DNA of 41,819 nucleotides from Candidatus Cryptobacteroides intestinigallinarum. GTDB lineage: Bacteria > Bacteroidota > Bacteroidia > Bacteroidales > UBA932. Position numbers and translations under genes: made by a program. The notes beneath the pieces are model-generated. The model saw only the letters and a program-made list of their open reading frames with translations, had not been told where the DNA came from and did no database searches. Below, in pieces: positions 7,641 to 18,093 of this stretch. The stretch lies in the NCBI GenBank assembly GCA_017694785.1, contig JADIMK010000025.1, forward strand, positions 1 to 41,819, in the 5' to 3' direction. The first letter of the stretch is position 1. The number at the start of each line of letters is the position of its first letter.

Positions 7641-9092
7641 TCAGAATTTTCCGTCCTTGTTGGCATCTTCGACAGACTGGTAAAGGTCCGTCGGATAGTT
7701 CCCGTTGAAGCATGCCAGACAGAGGTCATTCCTGTATCCAGCCTTATAAAGGGCCTGTTCAGACAGGAATGCAAGAGAATCCGCACCTATAAGTTCCCTT
7801 GCCTGCTCCACTGTCCTGCGTGCACACAGCAGCTCGTCATAAGTAGAGATGTCCACACCGTAGAAGCATGGCATCTTTATAGGAGGGCTTGCAATCCTCA
7901 GATGGACTTCCTTCGCCCCGGCTTCGCGGAGCATGGTGACTATCCTTCTTGAAGTAGTACCCCTGACTATCGAGTCGTCCACCAGGACTACCCTCTTGTC
8001 CTTGACTATGGTCTTGACTGCAGAGAGCTTCATCCTCACACCTTTCTCCCTCATCGCCTGTGACGGCTGGATGAAGGTCCTGCCTATGTACTTGTTCTTG
8101 ATGAGCCCCATCTCATAAGGGAGCCCGCTTGCTTCGCTGTAGCCCATTGCCGCACTAAGGCTGGAATCCGGCACACCTACCACTATATCGGCATCGGCCG
8201 GAGCCTCTTCAAACAGCAGGCGACCGCTCTCTTTCCTGAAGCTGTGCACATTGCGTCCTTCTATATCGCTGTCCGGACGTGCAAAGTAGACATACTCCAT
8301 GGCGCACATCGCGTTGCGGCGGTACTCGGAATATTTCCGGCTTCTTATGCCGTGATGGTCTATCGTGACGATTTCTCCTGGCTCTACGTCCCGGACGAAT
8401 TCAGCTCCGATGACATCGAAGGCACAGGTCTCGCTGCTGAGCACATATCCGTCACCGAGCCGTCCTATGGACAAAGGCCGCAGGCCATATTTATCCCTGC
8501 AGGCATATATCCTGGACGAAGTCATTATGATGAATGCAAAGGCTCCTTCTATCATGTTCAGTGCATCGACAATAGCGAAAATCCTGGGCTTGCTTATGGA
8601 ATCCTTCTTTATCAGGTGCGCAAGTATCTCGCTGTCCGAAGTAGACTGGAAGAGGCTGCCCCTGTTCTCCAGATATTTCCTCAACGGAGCGGAATTGACA
8701 AGGTTGCCGTTGTGGGCAAGGGCGAAGTCACCGGTATTGTGCTTGAAGAGGAACGGCTGGACGTTTTCAATCCCGCCTCCCCCTGTAGTCGAATAGCGGA
8801 CATGGCCTATCGCCATGCTGCCCTTCAGCCCTGAGAGCTTGTTCTCGTTGAATACCTCCGTAACAAGGCCTTCTCCTTTCACTCTCTTCAATACGCCCTC
8901 ATCGTTGACAGAGACGATACCACATCCCTCCTGGCCGCGGTGCTGAAGGGAATGTAGCCCGTAATAGGTGATGTTCGCAGCCTCCGGCACCCCGTAGACA
9001 GCAAATACACCGCACTCTTCGTGCAGACCGTCCGGGAGTGTCCCGGAAATGTCCGCAGTATCTGGATATTCTTCAATCTTATTCATTGTCAT
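7641..9092 (-). CDS. purF: Amidophosphoribosyltransferase (glutamine PRPP amidotransferase)
   Basis: PurF makes phosphoribosylamine from PRPP and glutamine, the committed step of purine synthesis. At 483 residues it resembles the Bacillus-type enzyme: Cys27 in HEECGVFAVYG would become the N-terminal nucleophile after removal of a 24- to 26-residue propeptide. Cysteines in MCAMEYVYFARPDS, in the LLCARR region and in DLCLACFNG match the [4Fe-4S] ligands of that class. The PRPP-binding loop is VVLVDDSIVRGTT. The start overlaps the purC stop by four bases (ATGA); a second ATG two codons in (9086) is possible. Confidence 0.97.
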   Translation of the reverse strand: MTMNKIEEYPDTADISGTLPDGLHEECGVFAVYGVPEAANITYYGLHSLQHRGQEGCGIVSVNDEGVLKRVKGEGLVTEVFNENKLSGLKGSMAIGHVRYSTTGGGGIENVQPFLFKHNTGDFALAHNGNLVNSAPLRKYLENRGSLFQSTSDSEILAHLIKKDSISKPRIFAIVDALNMIEGAFAFIIMTSSRIYACRDKYGLRPLSIGRLGDGYVLSSETCAFDVIGAEFVRDVEPGEIVTIDHHGIRSRKYSEYRRNAMCAMEYVYFARPDSDIEGRNVHSFRKESGRLLFEEAPADADIVVGVPDSSLSAAMGYSEASGLPYEMGLIKNKYIGRTFIQPSQAMREKGVRMKLSAVKTIVKDKRVVLVDDSIVRGTTSRRIVTMLREAGAKEVHLRIASPPIKMPCFYGVDISTYDELLCARRTVEQARELIGADSLAFLSEQALYKAGYRNDLCLACFNGNYPTDLYQSVEDANKDGKF

Positions 9093-9916
9093 TCATTATC
9101 TTTGACCTGATCCATTCCTTGTACGACTTCATCCTTCGGCATTCCTGACTCGAGAGCCTGATGGAACGGACTGACTGATTCAAGCCTTGCCAGCACATCC
9201 CGGTAGGCATCACCTACCTTGCCCATATCCCTGCGGAACCTGTCTTTGTCCAGTCTTGCTCCGGTACTGATGTCCCACAGACGTGAATTATCTGGAGTGA
9301 TACGGTCAGCAAGCACGAGTGTCCCGTCCGCAAGACGTCCGAATTCTATCTTGAAGTCCACGAGGTCAATACCTATGCTCCTGAATAGAGGCACGAGCAC
9401 TGAATTGATCTTCTCTGTCTGCCGGTAGATTTCCTGCAGCTCCGCATAGGAGACCAGGCCAAGGGCAACTGCATGATGGTCATTTATCAGAGGATCCTCA
9501 AGATCCTTGTTCTTATAGCAAAGGTCATAGATAGTATTGGCAGGTCTCAGACCTTCATCCAGACCTAGTCTGCGGGCCATTGATCCGGCAATCACATTTC
9601 TCACTATGACTTCTATCGGAATCAATGCCGCCTTATTCCAGAGCTGCTCTTCTTCTGAAATTATCTTTACGAAAGGGGTACGGATGCCTGCTTTCTCCAG
9701 ATGACATGCTATGATGGCTGATATCATATTGTTGACATGCCCCTTTCCGGCAATTCTGGCCGTCTTGATGAGATTGTATGCGGTTATCGTATCCGTAAAA
9801 CTTACAACCAGTCTGTCAGGGGTACAGTCCTGGTATATCTTTATGGCCTTGCCGTCATACAGCACCGGCCTTTCTGAATTTGTCTGTCCGTCCATTTGTC
9901 TTTTTTCAGATTGCAT
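9089..9916 (-). CDS. purC: SAICAR synthetase
   Basis: PurC condenses CAIR with aspartate. The 275-residue protein begins with a variable ~15 residues, then LYDGKAIKIYQ, FTDTITAYN, the IPIEVIVRNVIAGS segment, LINDHHAV, LVDFKIEFGR and the metal- and nucleotide-site motif ADRITPDNSRLWD. It is somewhat longer than the ~240-residue E. coli form because of the N-terminal and acidic C-terminal extensions. It overlaps purL by one base (TGATG) and purF by four (ATGA), so translation of all three is likely coupled. Confidence 0.96.
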   Translation of the reverse strand: MQSEKRQMDGQTNSERPVLYDGKAIKIYQDCTPDRLVVSFTDTITAYNLIKTARIAGKGHVNNMISAIIACHLEKAGIRTPFVKIISEEEQLWNKAALIPIEVIVRNVIAGSMARRLGLDEGLRPANTIYDLCYKNKDLEDPLINDHHAVALGLVSYAELQEIYRQTEKINSVLVPLFRSIGIDLVDFKIEFGRLADGTLVLADRITPDNSRLWDISTGARLDKDRFRRDMGKVGDAYRDVLARLESVSPFHQALESGMPKDEVVQGMDQVKDNE

Positions 9917-12900
9917 CAGCGTCCCCTGAAGTACCTTACGGCATTGTCGAACAGAGGTTGCTCTAGCTCTTCTTCTATATTCTTGAACAAGTTGCGTTCA
10001 TATCTTTCAGTATGACCCATCTTTCCGAGGATCTGACCGTCAGGGCTCACTATGCCTTCTATTGCGTAATATGATCCATTCGGATTGTATGGAGATTCCA
10101 TGGTCACTTCTTCAGAGATCGGATCGACATACTGGAAGGCTACCTGACCGTTTGCAAAAAGCTCTCTTGCAAGCTCTTCGCTGACAACGAACTTGCCTTC
10201 GCCATGGCTGACTGCTATTGTATGCAGGTCTCCTATCGAGAAGCCTGAGAGCCATGGGGAGTTGACAGATGACACACGCGTAGTGACCATCTGCGAGATA
10301 TGGCGGTTGATGTCATTTCTGAAGAGCACCGGAGAGTCCTTGGTGACCTTTCCGAGCCGTCCGTACGGAAGGAGTCCGGACTTTACGAGAGCCTGGAAAC
10401 CGTTGCAGATGCCCAGAATAAGGCCTCCCCTGTCAAGAAGCTTATGTATTTCTTCAGCTATATCCTTGTTGTTGAGCACATTTGCTATGAACTTGCCGCT
10501 ACCGTCAGGTTCATCTCCGGCAGAGAAACCTCCGCAGAGCACGAATATATGGCACTCCGATATGTTCTTCTTCATCTCAGCTATGGACCTGAAGATGTCG
10601 TCTGCATTCTGGTTGCAGAAGACGCTCATGCGGACCTCTGCCCCGGCCTTGCGGAAAGCCTTGGCCGTGTCATAGTCGCAGTTCGTGCCTGGGAATACCG
10701 GAAGGTATGCCACAGGAGTCTGTACAGGCTCACCTTTCCATGCCATCTCCGACTTCTTTTTCTTAAGCGGCTTTACGCCGGACATCCCTGCCGGTACCGT
10801 TCCTTTGTGGGAAGGCTCGCATGTAGCAGGATATATCTTCGAGAACCTTGAATCACATGTCTCGAGCATACCGAAGATGGATACAGACTTCCCGTTGATA
10901 TGGAGCATTCCGTCTTCTCCTGTTGTCACTGTACCGAGATATTCAGCTGCAGGGAAGTCAAGAGGCTTTTCACATTCCACGAGGATAGAGCCGTAGCTAT
11001 AGTTGAAGAGATCTTCCTCAGATACCTTTACATCCACTCCGAACGCATTTCCGAATGACATCTTGCAGAGAGCCTCGGCCACACCTCCGAAACCTATCGC
11101 ATAGGCTGCACAGATGTTTCCTGTCTCGATCTGGTTTCTTACAAATTCAAAGTTCTTCTTGAGCTGCTCCGTGTCAGGCATATAGTCAGCAAGAGGCGTA
11201 TGCCTTATGAGATAGAGCCTGTCTCCGTCCCATTTGAGCTCCGGAGATATGACCTTTCCTGCATTTACTGTAGTTATGCCGAATGCCATGAGCATAGGCG
11301 GCACATTGATGTGCTCGAATGTTCCGCTCATCGAATCCTTTCCACCTATGGAAGGAAGGCCGAGCTCAACCTGCATCCTAAGGGCGCCGAGCAGAGCTGC
11401 AAGCGGCTTGCCCCATGAACGGCTGTCATGCATCCTCTCAAAGTATTCCTGATATGAGAAGCGCATCTTTTCATAAGATGCTCCGGATGCCACGACCTTT
11501 GCACAGGCCTCGACTACTGAATATGCAGCACCGTGGTATGGACTCCACGTAGATATGTAAGGATTGTATCCGAAAGCCATCACACTGGCAGTATCGGTAT
11601 AGCCGTCTGTCGGGAGCTTCTGCACAGATACCTGCGTCTCTGAAGCCTGAAGACAGCCACCGAAAGGCATAAGGACAGTCGAGCGGCCTATCGTGGAATC
11701 GAACATCTCGATAAGGCCTTTCTGAGAGGTCACGTTCCAGTCCTTCAGGTTGTTTGCTATCTTTTCCTCAAGAGTATCACCGTCCACATGGCGTTCAAAA
11801 GGATTCTTCTCCTCGACGGCCGACACTATAGCCTTTGCATAATGCTTTGCTCCTGCGCTGTCGATGAATTCGCGTGACAGGTCGACCATGAGCTTTCCCT
11901 TGTTGTACATACGGAGACGGGCAGTGTCTGTCACATCGGCGACATGGGTCACCTCTACATTCTCGCTCCTGCAGTATTCCATGAACTTCTCCATGTCTCC
12001 TGCCTGTACCACGACAGCCATCCTCTCCTGGGACTCGCTTATGGCAAGCTCTGTGGAATTGAGTCCGCTGTACTTCACAGGCACCCTGTCCAGATATATG
12101 TCCAGTCCGTCGGCAAGTTCGCCTATGGCTACACTTACACCTCCGGCGCCGAAATCGTTTGATTTCTTTATTAGTCTGGTCACTTCAGGACGGCGGAAGA
12201 GCCTCTGGAGCTTCCTTTCCTCCGGTGCATTTCCTTTCTGTACTTCGCTGCCGCAGGTCTCGAGTGAAGCTTCTGTATGTTCCTTGGAAGATCCTGTAGC
12301 ACCGCCTATTCCGTCACGTCCTGTACGGCCGCCCAGAAGAAGGATCACATCTCCCGGAGCAGGGCTTTCCCTGCGCACGTTTTCTGCCTTGACTGCCCCG
12401 ACTACTGCTCCGACCTCAAGTCTCTTTGCCACATAGCCCGGATGGTAGATCTCCCTGACATGTGTCGTTGCAAGTCCTATCTGGTTACCATAGCTGGAAT
12501 ACCCGGCTGCAGCCTTGCGGCTTATAACCTTCTGAGGCAGCTTTCCGGCAAGTGTATCGGCTACATTCTGATAGATGTCGCCTGCTCCGGTCACACGCAT
12601 TGCCTGATATACATAGCTTCTGCCTGAGAGAGGGTCCCTGATGGCTCCGCCAAGACAGGTTGCTGCGCCTCCGAATGGCTCGATCTCAGTAGGATGGTTG
12701 TGTGTCTCGTTCTTGAACTGGAGAAGCCATTTCTCTATCTTTCCGTCCACATCGACATCTACATATATGCTGCATGCGTTGTTCTCTTCGCTGACCTCCA
12801 TGTCGTCAAGCAGGCCCTTTGACTTCAGGTAACGGGCTCCGATTGTGGCCATATCCATGAGGTTCAGCCCTTTGTTCTCACGTCCGAGATCCTTGCGCAT

Positions 12901-13656
12901 CTTCAGGTAAAGCCTGTACGTACCTTCGATGTCTTCCTTTATGAAAGAATCCTCGAACTGTGTCTCAAGGAGTTCAGTAGTGAATGTGGTATGGCGGCAA
13001 TGGTCGCTCCAGTATGTGTCGAGTATGCGGAGCTCTGTCTCATAAGGATCCCTTCCTTCCTTGCTGAAGTAGCGTACGACTTCCCTGAGGTCATCGCTGT
13101 TCATGGCAAGGCCCATCTTTTTGCAGTATGGCTGCAGATCCTCATCCTGCATCTGCGTAAAGCCTTCAAGAACCTTTACAGGGACTACCGGTGCCTGCTC
13201 TGTGTCACTGAGGACCGAGAGGTTCTTCTGCCTTGACTCGACGGCATTGATATAATAATGTCTGATCTTCTCCAGATCCGCATCAGACACACTTTCATCA
13301 AAAATCAGCAGCCTTGAGCTCTTGATCCTGACATCTGCAGTCGGATCGATGAGTCTCACGCAGTCTACAGCTGATGCGGCCCTCTGGTCGAACTGTCCAG
13401 GAAGATATTCGACTGCTATATATCTGCATCCGGACAGGTCACACTCATCGGTGACCTTGTCTGTCATGATTTCCCCGAATACGCCGTAACGGCTTTTTTC
13501 CAGAAGTTCAGGTGTGAATCCGAACAGGTCGTAGACATTGAGATACCTCAGGCTGCCGAGTGACAGCTGGAGATTCTCATTCAATTCATTCAGCAGGCTT
13601 CTTGCCTCCACCTGGAATTCAGGATACTTTTCAACGAAAACGCGGTAATTGCCCAT
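9916..13656 (-). CDS. purL: Phosphoribosylformylglycinamidine synthase, single-chain form
   Basis: PurL converts FGAR and glutamine to FGAM. At 1246 residues it is the large fused type: an N-terminal PurS-like domain (about 1-150), a linker, two PurM-like halves (KNETHNHPTEIEPFGGAATCLGG; GGRTGRDGIGGATGSS; GGKDSMSG) and a C-terminal class I glutaminase (about 985-1246). The glutaminase nucleophile is the Cys in LGICNGFQA, with the His-Glu in GHTERYE. The fused form is usual for Bacteroidota and gammaproteobacteria, whereas Gram-positives use PurL/PurQ/PurS. It lies 62 bases after purK. Confidence 0.98.
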   Translation of the reverse strand: MGNYRVFVEKYPEFQVEARSLLNELNENLQLSLGSLRYLNVYDLFGFTPELLEKSRYGVFGEIMTDKVTDECDLSGCRYIAVEYLPGQFDQRAASAVDCVRLIDPTADVRIKSSRLLIFDESVSDADLEKIRHYYINAVESRQKNLSVLSDTEQAPVVPVKVLEGFTQMQDEDLQPYCKKMGLAMNSDDLREVVRYFSKEGRDPYETELRILDTYWSDHCRHTTFTTELLETQFEDSFIKEDIEGTYRLYLKMRKDLGRENKGLNLMDMATIGARYLKSKGLLDDMEVSEENNACSIYVDVDVDGKIEKWLLQFKNETHNHPTEIEPFGGAATCLGGAIRDPLSGRSYVYQAMRVTGAGDIYQNVADTLAGKLPQKVISRKAAAGYSSYGNQIGLATTHVREIYHPGYVAKRLEVGAVVGAVKAENVRRESPAPGDVILLLGGRTGRDGIGGATGSSKEHTEASLETCGSEVQKGNAPEERKLQRLFRRPEVTRLIKKSNDFGAGGVSVAIGELADGLDIYLDRVPVKYSGLNSTELAISESQERMAVVVQAGDMEKFMEYCRSENVEVTHVADVTDTARLRMYNKGKLMVDLSREFIDSAGAKHYAKAIVSAVEEKNPFERHVDGDTLEEKIANNLKDWNVTSQKGLIEMFDSTIGRSTVLMPFGGCLQASETQVSVQKLPTDGYTDTASVMAFGYNPYISTWSPYHGAAYSVVEACAKVVASGASYEKMRFSYQEYFERMHDSRSWGKPLAALLGALRMQVELGLPSIGGKDSMSGTFEHINVPPMLMAFGITTVNAGKVISPELKWDGDRLYLIRHTPLADYMPDTEQLKKNFEFVRNQIETGNICAAYAIGFGGVAEALCKMSFGNAFGVDVKVSEEDLFNYSYGSILVECEKPLDFPAAEYLGTVTTGEDGMLHINGKSVSIFGMLETCDSRFSKIYPATCEPSHKGTVPAGMSGVKPLKKKKSEMAWKGEPVQTPVAYLPVFPGTNCDYDTAKAFRKAGAEVRMSVFCNQNADDIFRSIAEMKKNISECHIFVLCGGFSAGDEPDGSGKFIANVLNNKDIAEEIHKLLDRGGLILGICNGFQALVKSGLLPYGRLGKVTKDSPVLFRNDINRHISQMVTTRVSSVNSPWLSGFSIGDLHTIAVSHGEGKFVVSEELARELFANGQVAFQYVDPISEEVTMESPYNPNGSYYAIEGIVSPDGQILGKMGHTERYERNLFKNIEEELEQPLFDNAVRYFRGR

Positions 13657-13718
13657 ATAGGTTATCTATTATAGTTTCAAATCTCTTTAATTGTCAGTTG
13701 CCTATGACCGTCATGCAT

Positions 13719-14960
13719 CTACACGAACCTGGCAGACCACTCCTCATAATATTTTCCAGGAGTCATCGGGACAAAGGTTATGTGGCCCATCTTTCTCTTA
13801 GGCCTTGACTGTGTCTTCCCGTAAAGATGCACAAAGACACCATCACCTGCTTCACCGCAGAATGCATTGTCCACAGCTTCTGCCGAAGCAACCTCTACCC
13901 CTGGGCCAGCTCCTCTGAGCGATTCAGCAACAATCATCTTAGCTGCATCAAGGTCCTGCCCCAGGATATTCTTCATCACAGTCGGGGCTTTGAGTTCAGG
14001 CGTTGCAAGAGGCATGTCAAGCAGAAAATGGCAGAGCTCCCTGTACTGGTTTGTGGTACATCCTTCTATAGTATAATGTCCGCTGTTGTGAGGACGCGGA
14101 GCCATCTCATTGAAATAGAATCTGTCTCCCTTCAGGAAGAGTTCTATTGCGAGGATTCCCCTGTAGCCGCAGTTCTTCATGAATGACTCGCAGGCTGATA
14201 TCATCTTTCTGCATACTGCATTGTCATGTCCGTCTTTCTGGAGTCCGGATGCCGGCACTATGCACAGGTCCAGTATACCGTCCCTGTGGATATTCCTTGA
14301 TACAGGAAAATGTATGATATCCTTTCCGTCACAGACCATTATGACACTGGCCTCGAAGTCAAAGTCCACCATTTCCTCAAGTACACATGGCACAGCCAGC
14401 AGTTCGGAAGCTTTCTCTATGTCACGGAACTCCCTGATCACGGCCTGCCCATGGCCGTCATATCCCATACGCCTTGTCTTCAGTACGCACGGAAGACCCA
14501 TCTTGCCGACAGCCATGCCCAGCTGCACCATCCTGTCCTGCGGAGTAAGACGGGCTGTCTCATCTGCTGACATAGGTTCGCCCTGATCCGTAACAGGTAC
14601 TGCCAGATATCTCGGCGGCTGAAGTCCGTGGGCCTTTGCATTGTCCTTTTCACGCAACCTGTCCTGCGAATCGAACAGAGGGGCGATACCCTGCTTTATG
14701 TTGTACTTTCCCTCCAGATGTCTCAGGATGTCTCCCGGGACATTCTCGAACTCATATGTGACAACATCCGACTCCTCGCAAAGTTTCTCCAGGGCCGCAA
14801 GGTCATCGAAGGCGCCTACGACCTTGGCATCTGCTTCAGCAAAAGCCGGTGCATCGGCCGAAGGATCGAGGGCCGTAACAAAAGCGTCAAGGTGGTGAGC
14901 CTCCTGCGCTATCATGAGCCCAAGCTGCCCGCCACCTATTATACCTATTCTTTTTTTCAT
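13719..14960 (-). CDS. purK: N5-carboxyaminoimidazole ribonucleotide synthase
   Basis: PurK carboxylates AIR to N5-CAIR with ATP and bicarbonate, the substrate of PurE. The 413-residue ATP-grasp enzyme has KKRIGIIGGGQLGLMIAQEA at the N-terminus, VVTYEFENVP, VLKTRRMGYDGHGQ (nucleotide site), and EMAPRPHNSGHYTIE with the TNQYRE helix after it. It is longer than E. coli PurK (355), mainly through an insert around residues 125-150. It sits 83 bases after purE, and the two products act one after the other. Confidence 0.96.
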   Translation of the reverse strand: MKKRIGIIGGGQLGLMIAQEAHHLDAFVTALDPSADAPAFAEADAKVVGAFDDLAALEKLCEESDVVTYEFENVPGDILRHLEGKYNIKQGIAPLFDSQDRLREKDNAKAHGLQPPRYLAVPVTDQGEPMSADETARLTPQDRMVQLGMAVGKMGLPCVLKTRRMGYDGHGQAVIREFRDIEKASELLAVPCVLEEMVDFDFEASVIMVCDGKDIIHFPVSRNIHRDGILDLCIVPASGLQKDGHDNAVCRKMISACESFMKNCGYRGILAIELFLKGDRFYFNEMAPRPHNSGHYTIEGCTTNQYRELCHFLLDMPLATPELKAPTVMKNILGQDLDAAKMIVAESLRGAGPGVEVASAEAVDNAFCGEAGDGVFVHLYGKTQSRPKRKMGHITFVPMTPGKYYEEWSARFV

Positions 14961-15043
14961 CTGTATCTTTCCTTCCGGTTATTCCAGTCCTGTCATATTC
15001 CAGATTGAATCCACTATTGAGCGCCGTGCAATGCCGGCTACGT

Positions 15044-15511
15044 TCAGATTTCTGCCTTCAGGACCGATTCCGTCTGGTCCCGCCGGAACTTGTCGAGTCT
15101 TTCTGCTATTGCACTGTCTCCGAGAGCCAGGATAGAAGCTGCAATCAGGGCAGCATTCTTTGCTCCGTTTATGGCCACTGTCGCTACAGGCACTCCTGAA
15201 GGCATCTGTACTATAGACAGCAGGGAATCAAGTCCGTTGAGAGCCTTCGACCTGACAGGGACTCCGATGACAGGGAGCGTGGTCATGGCAGCTACCATTC
15301 CCGGAAGGTGTGCCGCACCGCCGGCTCCGGCTATTATCACCCCTATGCCTCTTTCTTTTGCGGTATGGGCGTATTCATACATCAGATCCGGTGTCCTGTG
15401 GGCACTGACGACTCTTTTCTCGAAGTCTATGCCCAGCTGCTGAAGCATCTCCACAGCGCCGGACATTACCTCATAGTCGCTTGTGGAGCCCATGATGATT
15501 CCAACTTTCAT
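15044..15511 (-). CDS. purE: N5-carboxyaminoimidazole ribonucleotide mutase
   Basis: PurE moves the carboxylate of N5-CAIR to give CAIR. The 155-residue product from the ATG at 15511 begins [16 protein letters not shown], the class I PurE start; the 14 extra codons upstream of it overlap the promoter and are not used. Other motifs are [21 protein letters not shown] and [19 protein letters not shown]. It is the first gene of the purE-purK-purL-purC-purF-coaW run, with an untranslated leader of about 22 bases after the promoter. Confidence 0.97.
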   Translation of the reverse strand: MKVGIIMGSTSDYEVMSGAVEMLQQLGIDFEKRVVSAHRTPDLMYEYAHTAKERGIGVIIAGAGGAAHLPGMVAAMTTLPVIGVPVRSKALNGLDSLLSIVQMPSGVPVATVAINGAKNAALIAASILALGDSAIAERLDKFRRDQTESVLKAEI

Positions 15512-15540
15512 GATATCTGAGAATCCATTTTTTGCGCAAG

Positions 15541-15570
15541 CAAAGGTAGTCAAATTTTCCGGCTTGCCAA
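15541..15570 (-). promoter_or_regulatory. Promoter of the purine operon
   Basis: On the minus strand TTG (15568-15570) is followed by 19 bases and TACCTTTG (15541-15548), an ideal Bacteroidota promoter, ending 29 bases before the purE ATG. The leader is too short for a riboswitch, so any purine control would have to act at or upstream of the promoter. Confidence 0.8.
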
Positions 15571-15587
15571 TAGGATTTTTTCCCGTT

Positions 15588-16538
15588 TCAGGCTTTCTTT
15601 CCCCGAGATGAGGACACGACCATGAAGACTATGGCAGCCATCGTCAGGACAATCCCGACAATTACATTTGCGGTAATCGGTTCCCCGAAGGCGACAGCTC
15701 CGACAAGGATAGCTGTAACAGGCTCAAATACACCGAGTACAGAAGCCTTTGTCGCTCCTATTATACGGGTTGCCATGGCAAGCGTGGCAGTTGACACCAC
15801 TGTTGGCATTACTGCTAGCCCCGTCAGGTTAACCCACACCATGGGATTGTCCAGCTGACTGAACAATGTAAGTTTCCAGCCAGAATCAGCCAGGCTGTGC
15901 AGAAAGAAAATCACGACACCTGTCAGAAGGGCGTAGAAGGTAAGCAGTGAATTCGAGACAGTCCTGATGGTGCGGCTACGGTTGATGATGACTATGAACA
16001 TAGCATAAGACAAGGCCGACACAAACGAAAGGGCCAGTCCGGTCCACTGGAGGCTCGCCTGCCCATCTGTCCGGCACAGGAAAAGCACCCCTATGAAAGT
16101 CACGATTATAGACAGCCATACCTGCCATGTCGGATAGACCCTCATGAATACCATTATGATCGCGACAAGCACCGGATAAAGAAAGACTATCGTTGTGGCG
16201 ACTCCAGAAGGGATAAACCTGTAGGCCTGGAAGAGAGTAAGGCTGCTCATGGAGAAGAGCAGGCCCAGTATAAGTAGGCGGGATGCCTTCTTCGGGCTTA
16301 TCCTGAAATTCTCCCTGCGGAATGCAAGCCATGCACCAAGGATCACTACCGCCAGCAGATACCTGAAGAAGAGTATTTCATCTACGGAAAGGCCGTGCCG
16401 TATCAGAGGAACGGCAAAGAGAGGATTGAGCCCGTAGGTCACCCCTGTGATTATGCCGGCTGCATATCCCCATACAGAAGATGTTCCTCTCCTCCCCTGT
16501 ACTGAAGGAGTGGAAATATTGGACTGGTCAACAGACAT
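15588..16538 (-). CDS. EamA/DMT-family inner-membrane transporter
   Basis: A 316-residue protein with about ten hydrophobic segments in two similar halves, as in EamA-family drug/metabolite transporters (first half with [18 protein letters not shown] and [19 protein letters not shown]; second half with [21 protein letters not shown]). The substrate cannot be predicted. It starts 19 bases after hisS, so it is probably cotranscribed with it. The N-terminal 25 residues are polar and cytoplasmic. Its stop lies just ahead of the purE promoter with no obvious terminator between. Confidence 0.9.
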   Translation of the reverse strand: MSVDQSNISTPSVQGRRGTSSVWGYAAGIITGVTYGLNPLFAVPLIRHGLSVDEILFFRYLLAVVILGAWLAFRRENFRISPKKASRLLILGLLFSMSSLTLFQAYRFIPSGVATTIVFLYPVLVAIIMVFMRVYPTWQVWLSIIVTFIGVLFLCRTDGQASLQWTGLALSFVSALSYAMFIVIINRSRTIRTVSNSLLTFYALLTGVVIFFLHSLADSGWKLTLFSQLDNPMVWVNLTGLAVMPTVVSTATLAMATRIIGATKASVLGVFEPVTAILVGAVAFGEPITANVIVGIVLTMAAIVFMVVSSSRGKKA

Positions 16539-16557
16539 GATCGGATATTTTAACGCC

Positions 16558-17970
16558 CTATTCCTTTACAAAAGCTGTCATGCCGGAGATGTCATCGGAC
16601 CTGAACGACTTCTGTTCTCCGGAAGAAAGATTCTTGATATTGACTTCTCCTCTGGATATCTCGTCGCCTCCGACAATCGATATGAACGGGATGGACTTCT
16701 TCTCTGCGTACTCGAACTGTTTCCTGAGCTTTCCTGCCTCATGGTAGATTTCGCAAGGCACTCCTGCATCACGCAGACGCTTCACCACAGGAATGAGGTA
16801 CACCAGTTCGTCACGCCCCATATTTGCAAAAAGTATCCTTGTCGATGTCCTGACTTCCTCTGGGAAAAGGTCAAGTCCTTTGAGGACATCATATATGCGG
16901 TCGGCTCCGAATGATATCCCGACTCCAGACATCCCCGGAAGCCCGAATATGCCTGTAAGATTGTCGTATCTGCCGCCACCGCAGATGCTTCCGATCTGGA
17001 AGTCCTTGGCCTTGACTTCAAATATGGCACCTGTATAATAGTTGAGTCCTCTGGCAAGCGAAAGGTCAAGCTCAACTTCCTGGGAGACGGATGCTGCATC
17101 TATGAGGCCGAACAGCTCCTCAAGCTCATCCAGGCCCTTGAGTCCTGTCTCTGACACGATGCCGGACGGAGACTTTCCGTCCATGAGGCTGCGCATCGAA
17201 GCTATCTTTTCTGCAGTTGTCCCTGAGAGCCTGAGCACCGGTTCAATGACTGCGACAGCCTCGTCTGTAAGCCCTTTTTCCTTCATTTCTGCCTCAACAG
17301 CTTCAAGGCCCACCTTGTCTATCTTGTCTATGGCCACCGTGATGTCGATGACCTTGTCCGGGAAGCCGCAGATTTCGGCAAGCCCGGTAAGGACTTTCCT
17401 GTTGTTGATCTTTATGCATACGTCAGCGCCGAACAGGCCGAAAACCCGGTCGACAATCTGTACAAGTTCAAGTTCATTGAGAAGAGAGGTCGAGCCTATG
17501 ACATCGGCATCGCACTGATAGAACTCACGGTAACGTCCTTTCTGAGGCCTGTCGGCTCTCCATACAGGCTGTATCTGATATCTCTTGAAAGGGAATGAAA
17601 GCTCGCCCTGATGCTGTACAACGTAACGTGCAAACGGTACGGTCAGGTCATATCTCAGGCCTTTTTCGCAGACCTTAAGCGACAAGGCCTTGCTGTTGTA
17701 CTGGTTTTCTCCTTCAGGAAGACGGTACTGGCCGAAATCAATCCCGGAGAAAGCATCTCCCGAATTGAGTATCCTGAAAAGGAGCTTGTCGCCCTCATCA
17801 CCATATTTGCCCAGCAGGGTGCTGAGATTCTCCATCGCAGGAGTCTCTATCGGAGCATACCCGTAAGTCTTGAACACTGAGCGTATTGTGTCGAAAATAT
17901 AATTCCTGCCTGCCATCTCGGCCGGGCCGAAATCCCTTGTACCTTTTGGAATAGACGGTTTCTGAGCCAT
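16558..17970 (-). CDS. hisS: Histidyl-tRNA synthetase
   Basis: Class II synthetase charging tRNA-His. The start is set at 17970 ([16 protein letters not shown], the conserved N-terminus); the 35 codons open upstream run through the promoter and the terminator hairpin of the preceding unit. The 470-residue protein has motif 2 ([32 protein letters not shown] region), the HisA motifs ([12 protein letters not shown] and [14 protein letters not shown]) and a C-terminal anticodon-binding domain from about residue 370. It forms a two-gene unit with the EamA transporter. Confidence 0.97.
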   Translation of the reverse strand: MAQKPSIPKGTRDFGPAEMAGRNYIFDTIRSVFKTYGYAPIETPAMENLSTLLGKYGDEGDKLLFRILNSGDAFSGIDFGQYRLPEGENQYNSKALSLKVCEKGLRYDLTVPFARYVVQHQGELSFPFKRYQIQPVWRADRPQKGRYREFYQCDADVIGSTSLLNELELVQIVDRVFGLFGADVCIKINNRKVLTGLAEICGFPDKVIDITVAIDKIDKVGLEAVEAEMKEKGLTDEAVAVIEPVLRLSGTTAEKIASMRSLMDGKSPSGIVSETGLKGLDELEELFGLIDAASVSQEVELDLSLARGLNYYTGAIFEVKAKDFQIGSICGGGRYDNLTGIFGLPGMSGVGISFGADRIYDVLKGLDLFPEEVRTSTRILFANMGRDELVYLIPVVKRLRDAGVPCEIYHEAGKLRKQFEYAEKKSIPFISIVGGDEISRGEVNIKNLSSGEQKSFRSDDISGMTAFVKE

Positions 17971-17983
17971 ATCAATGTCTTTA

Positions 17984-17991
17984 TGGGGCGC
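17984..17991 (-). promoter_or_regulatory. -7 box of the hisS promoter
   Basis: The minus strand reads TATATTTG here, a full match to TAnnTTTG, about 13 bases before the hisS start codon. The best upstream TTG is 22 bases away, slightly beyond the usual 19-21. It lies directly downstream of the terminator at 18022-18055, so termination and re-initiation are adjacent. Confidence 0.6.
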
Positions 17992-18021
17992 AAATATACA
18001 AAATTTAAATGCAAGGAATGC

Positions 18022-18055
18022 AAAAAAAAGCAGACGGCCCGTCTGGACCGTCTGC
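18022..18055 (-). terminator. Strong Rho-independent terminator after the small peptide gene
   Basis: GCAGACGG (18030-18037) pairs with CCGTCTGC (18048-18055) across a 10-base loop, and on the minus strand the stem is followed by eight T (18029-18022). It ends leftward transcripts of the 18094-18183 gene, and perhaps of the nfn run, before the hisS promoter. Confidence 0.9.
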
Positions 18056-18093
18056 CCGATATCTTTACTCCGCACTGCGGAAAGAGGATTCTC

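Noticed and set aside
10193..12436. Several plus-strand frames of 100-190 codons inside purL
   Set aside because: All lie antisense to continuous PurL coding sequence and show no start context or domain.
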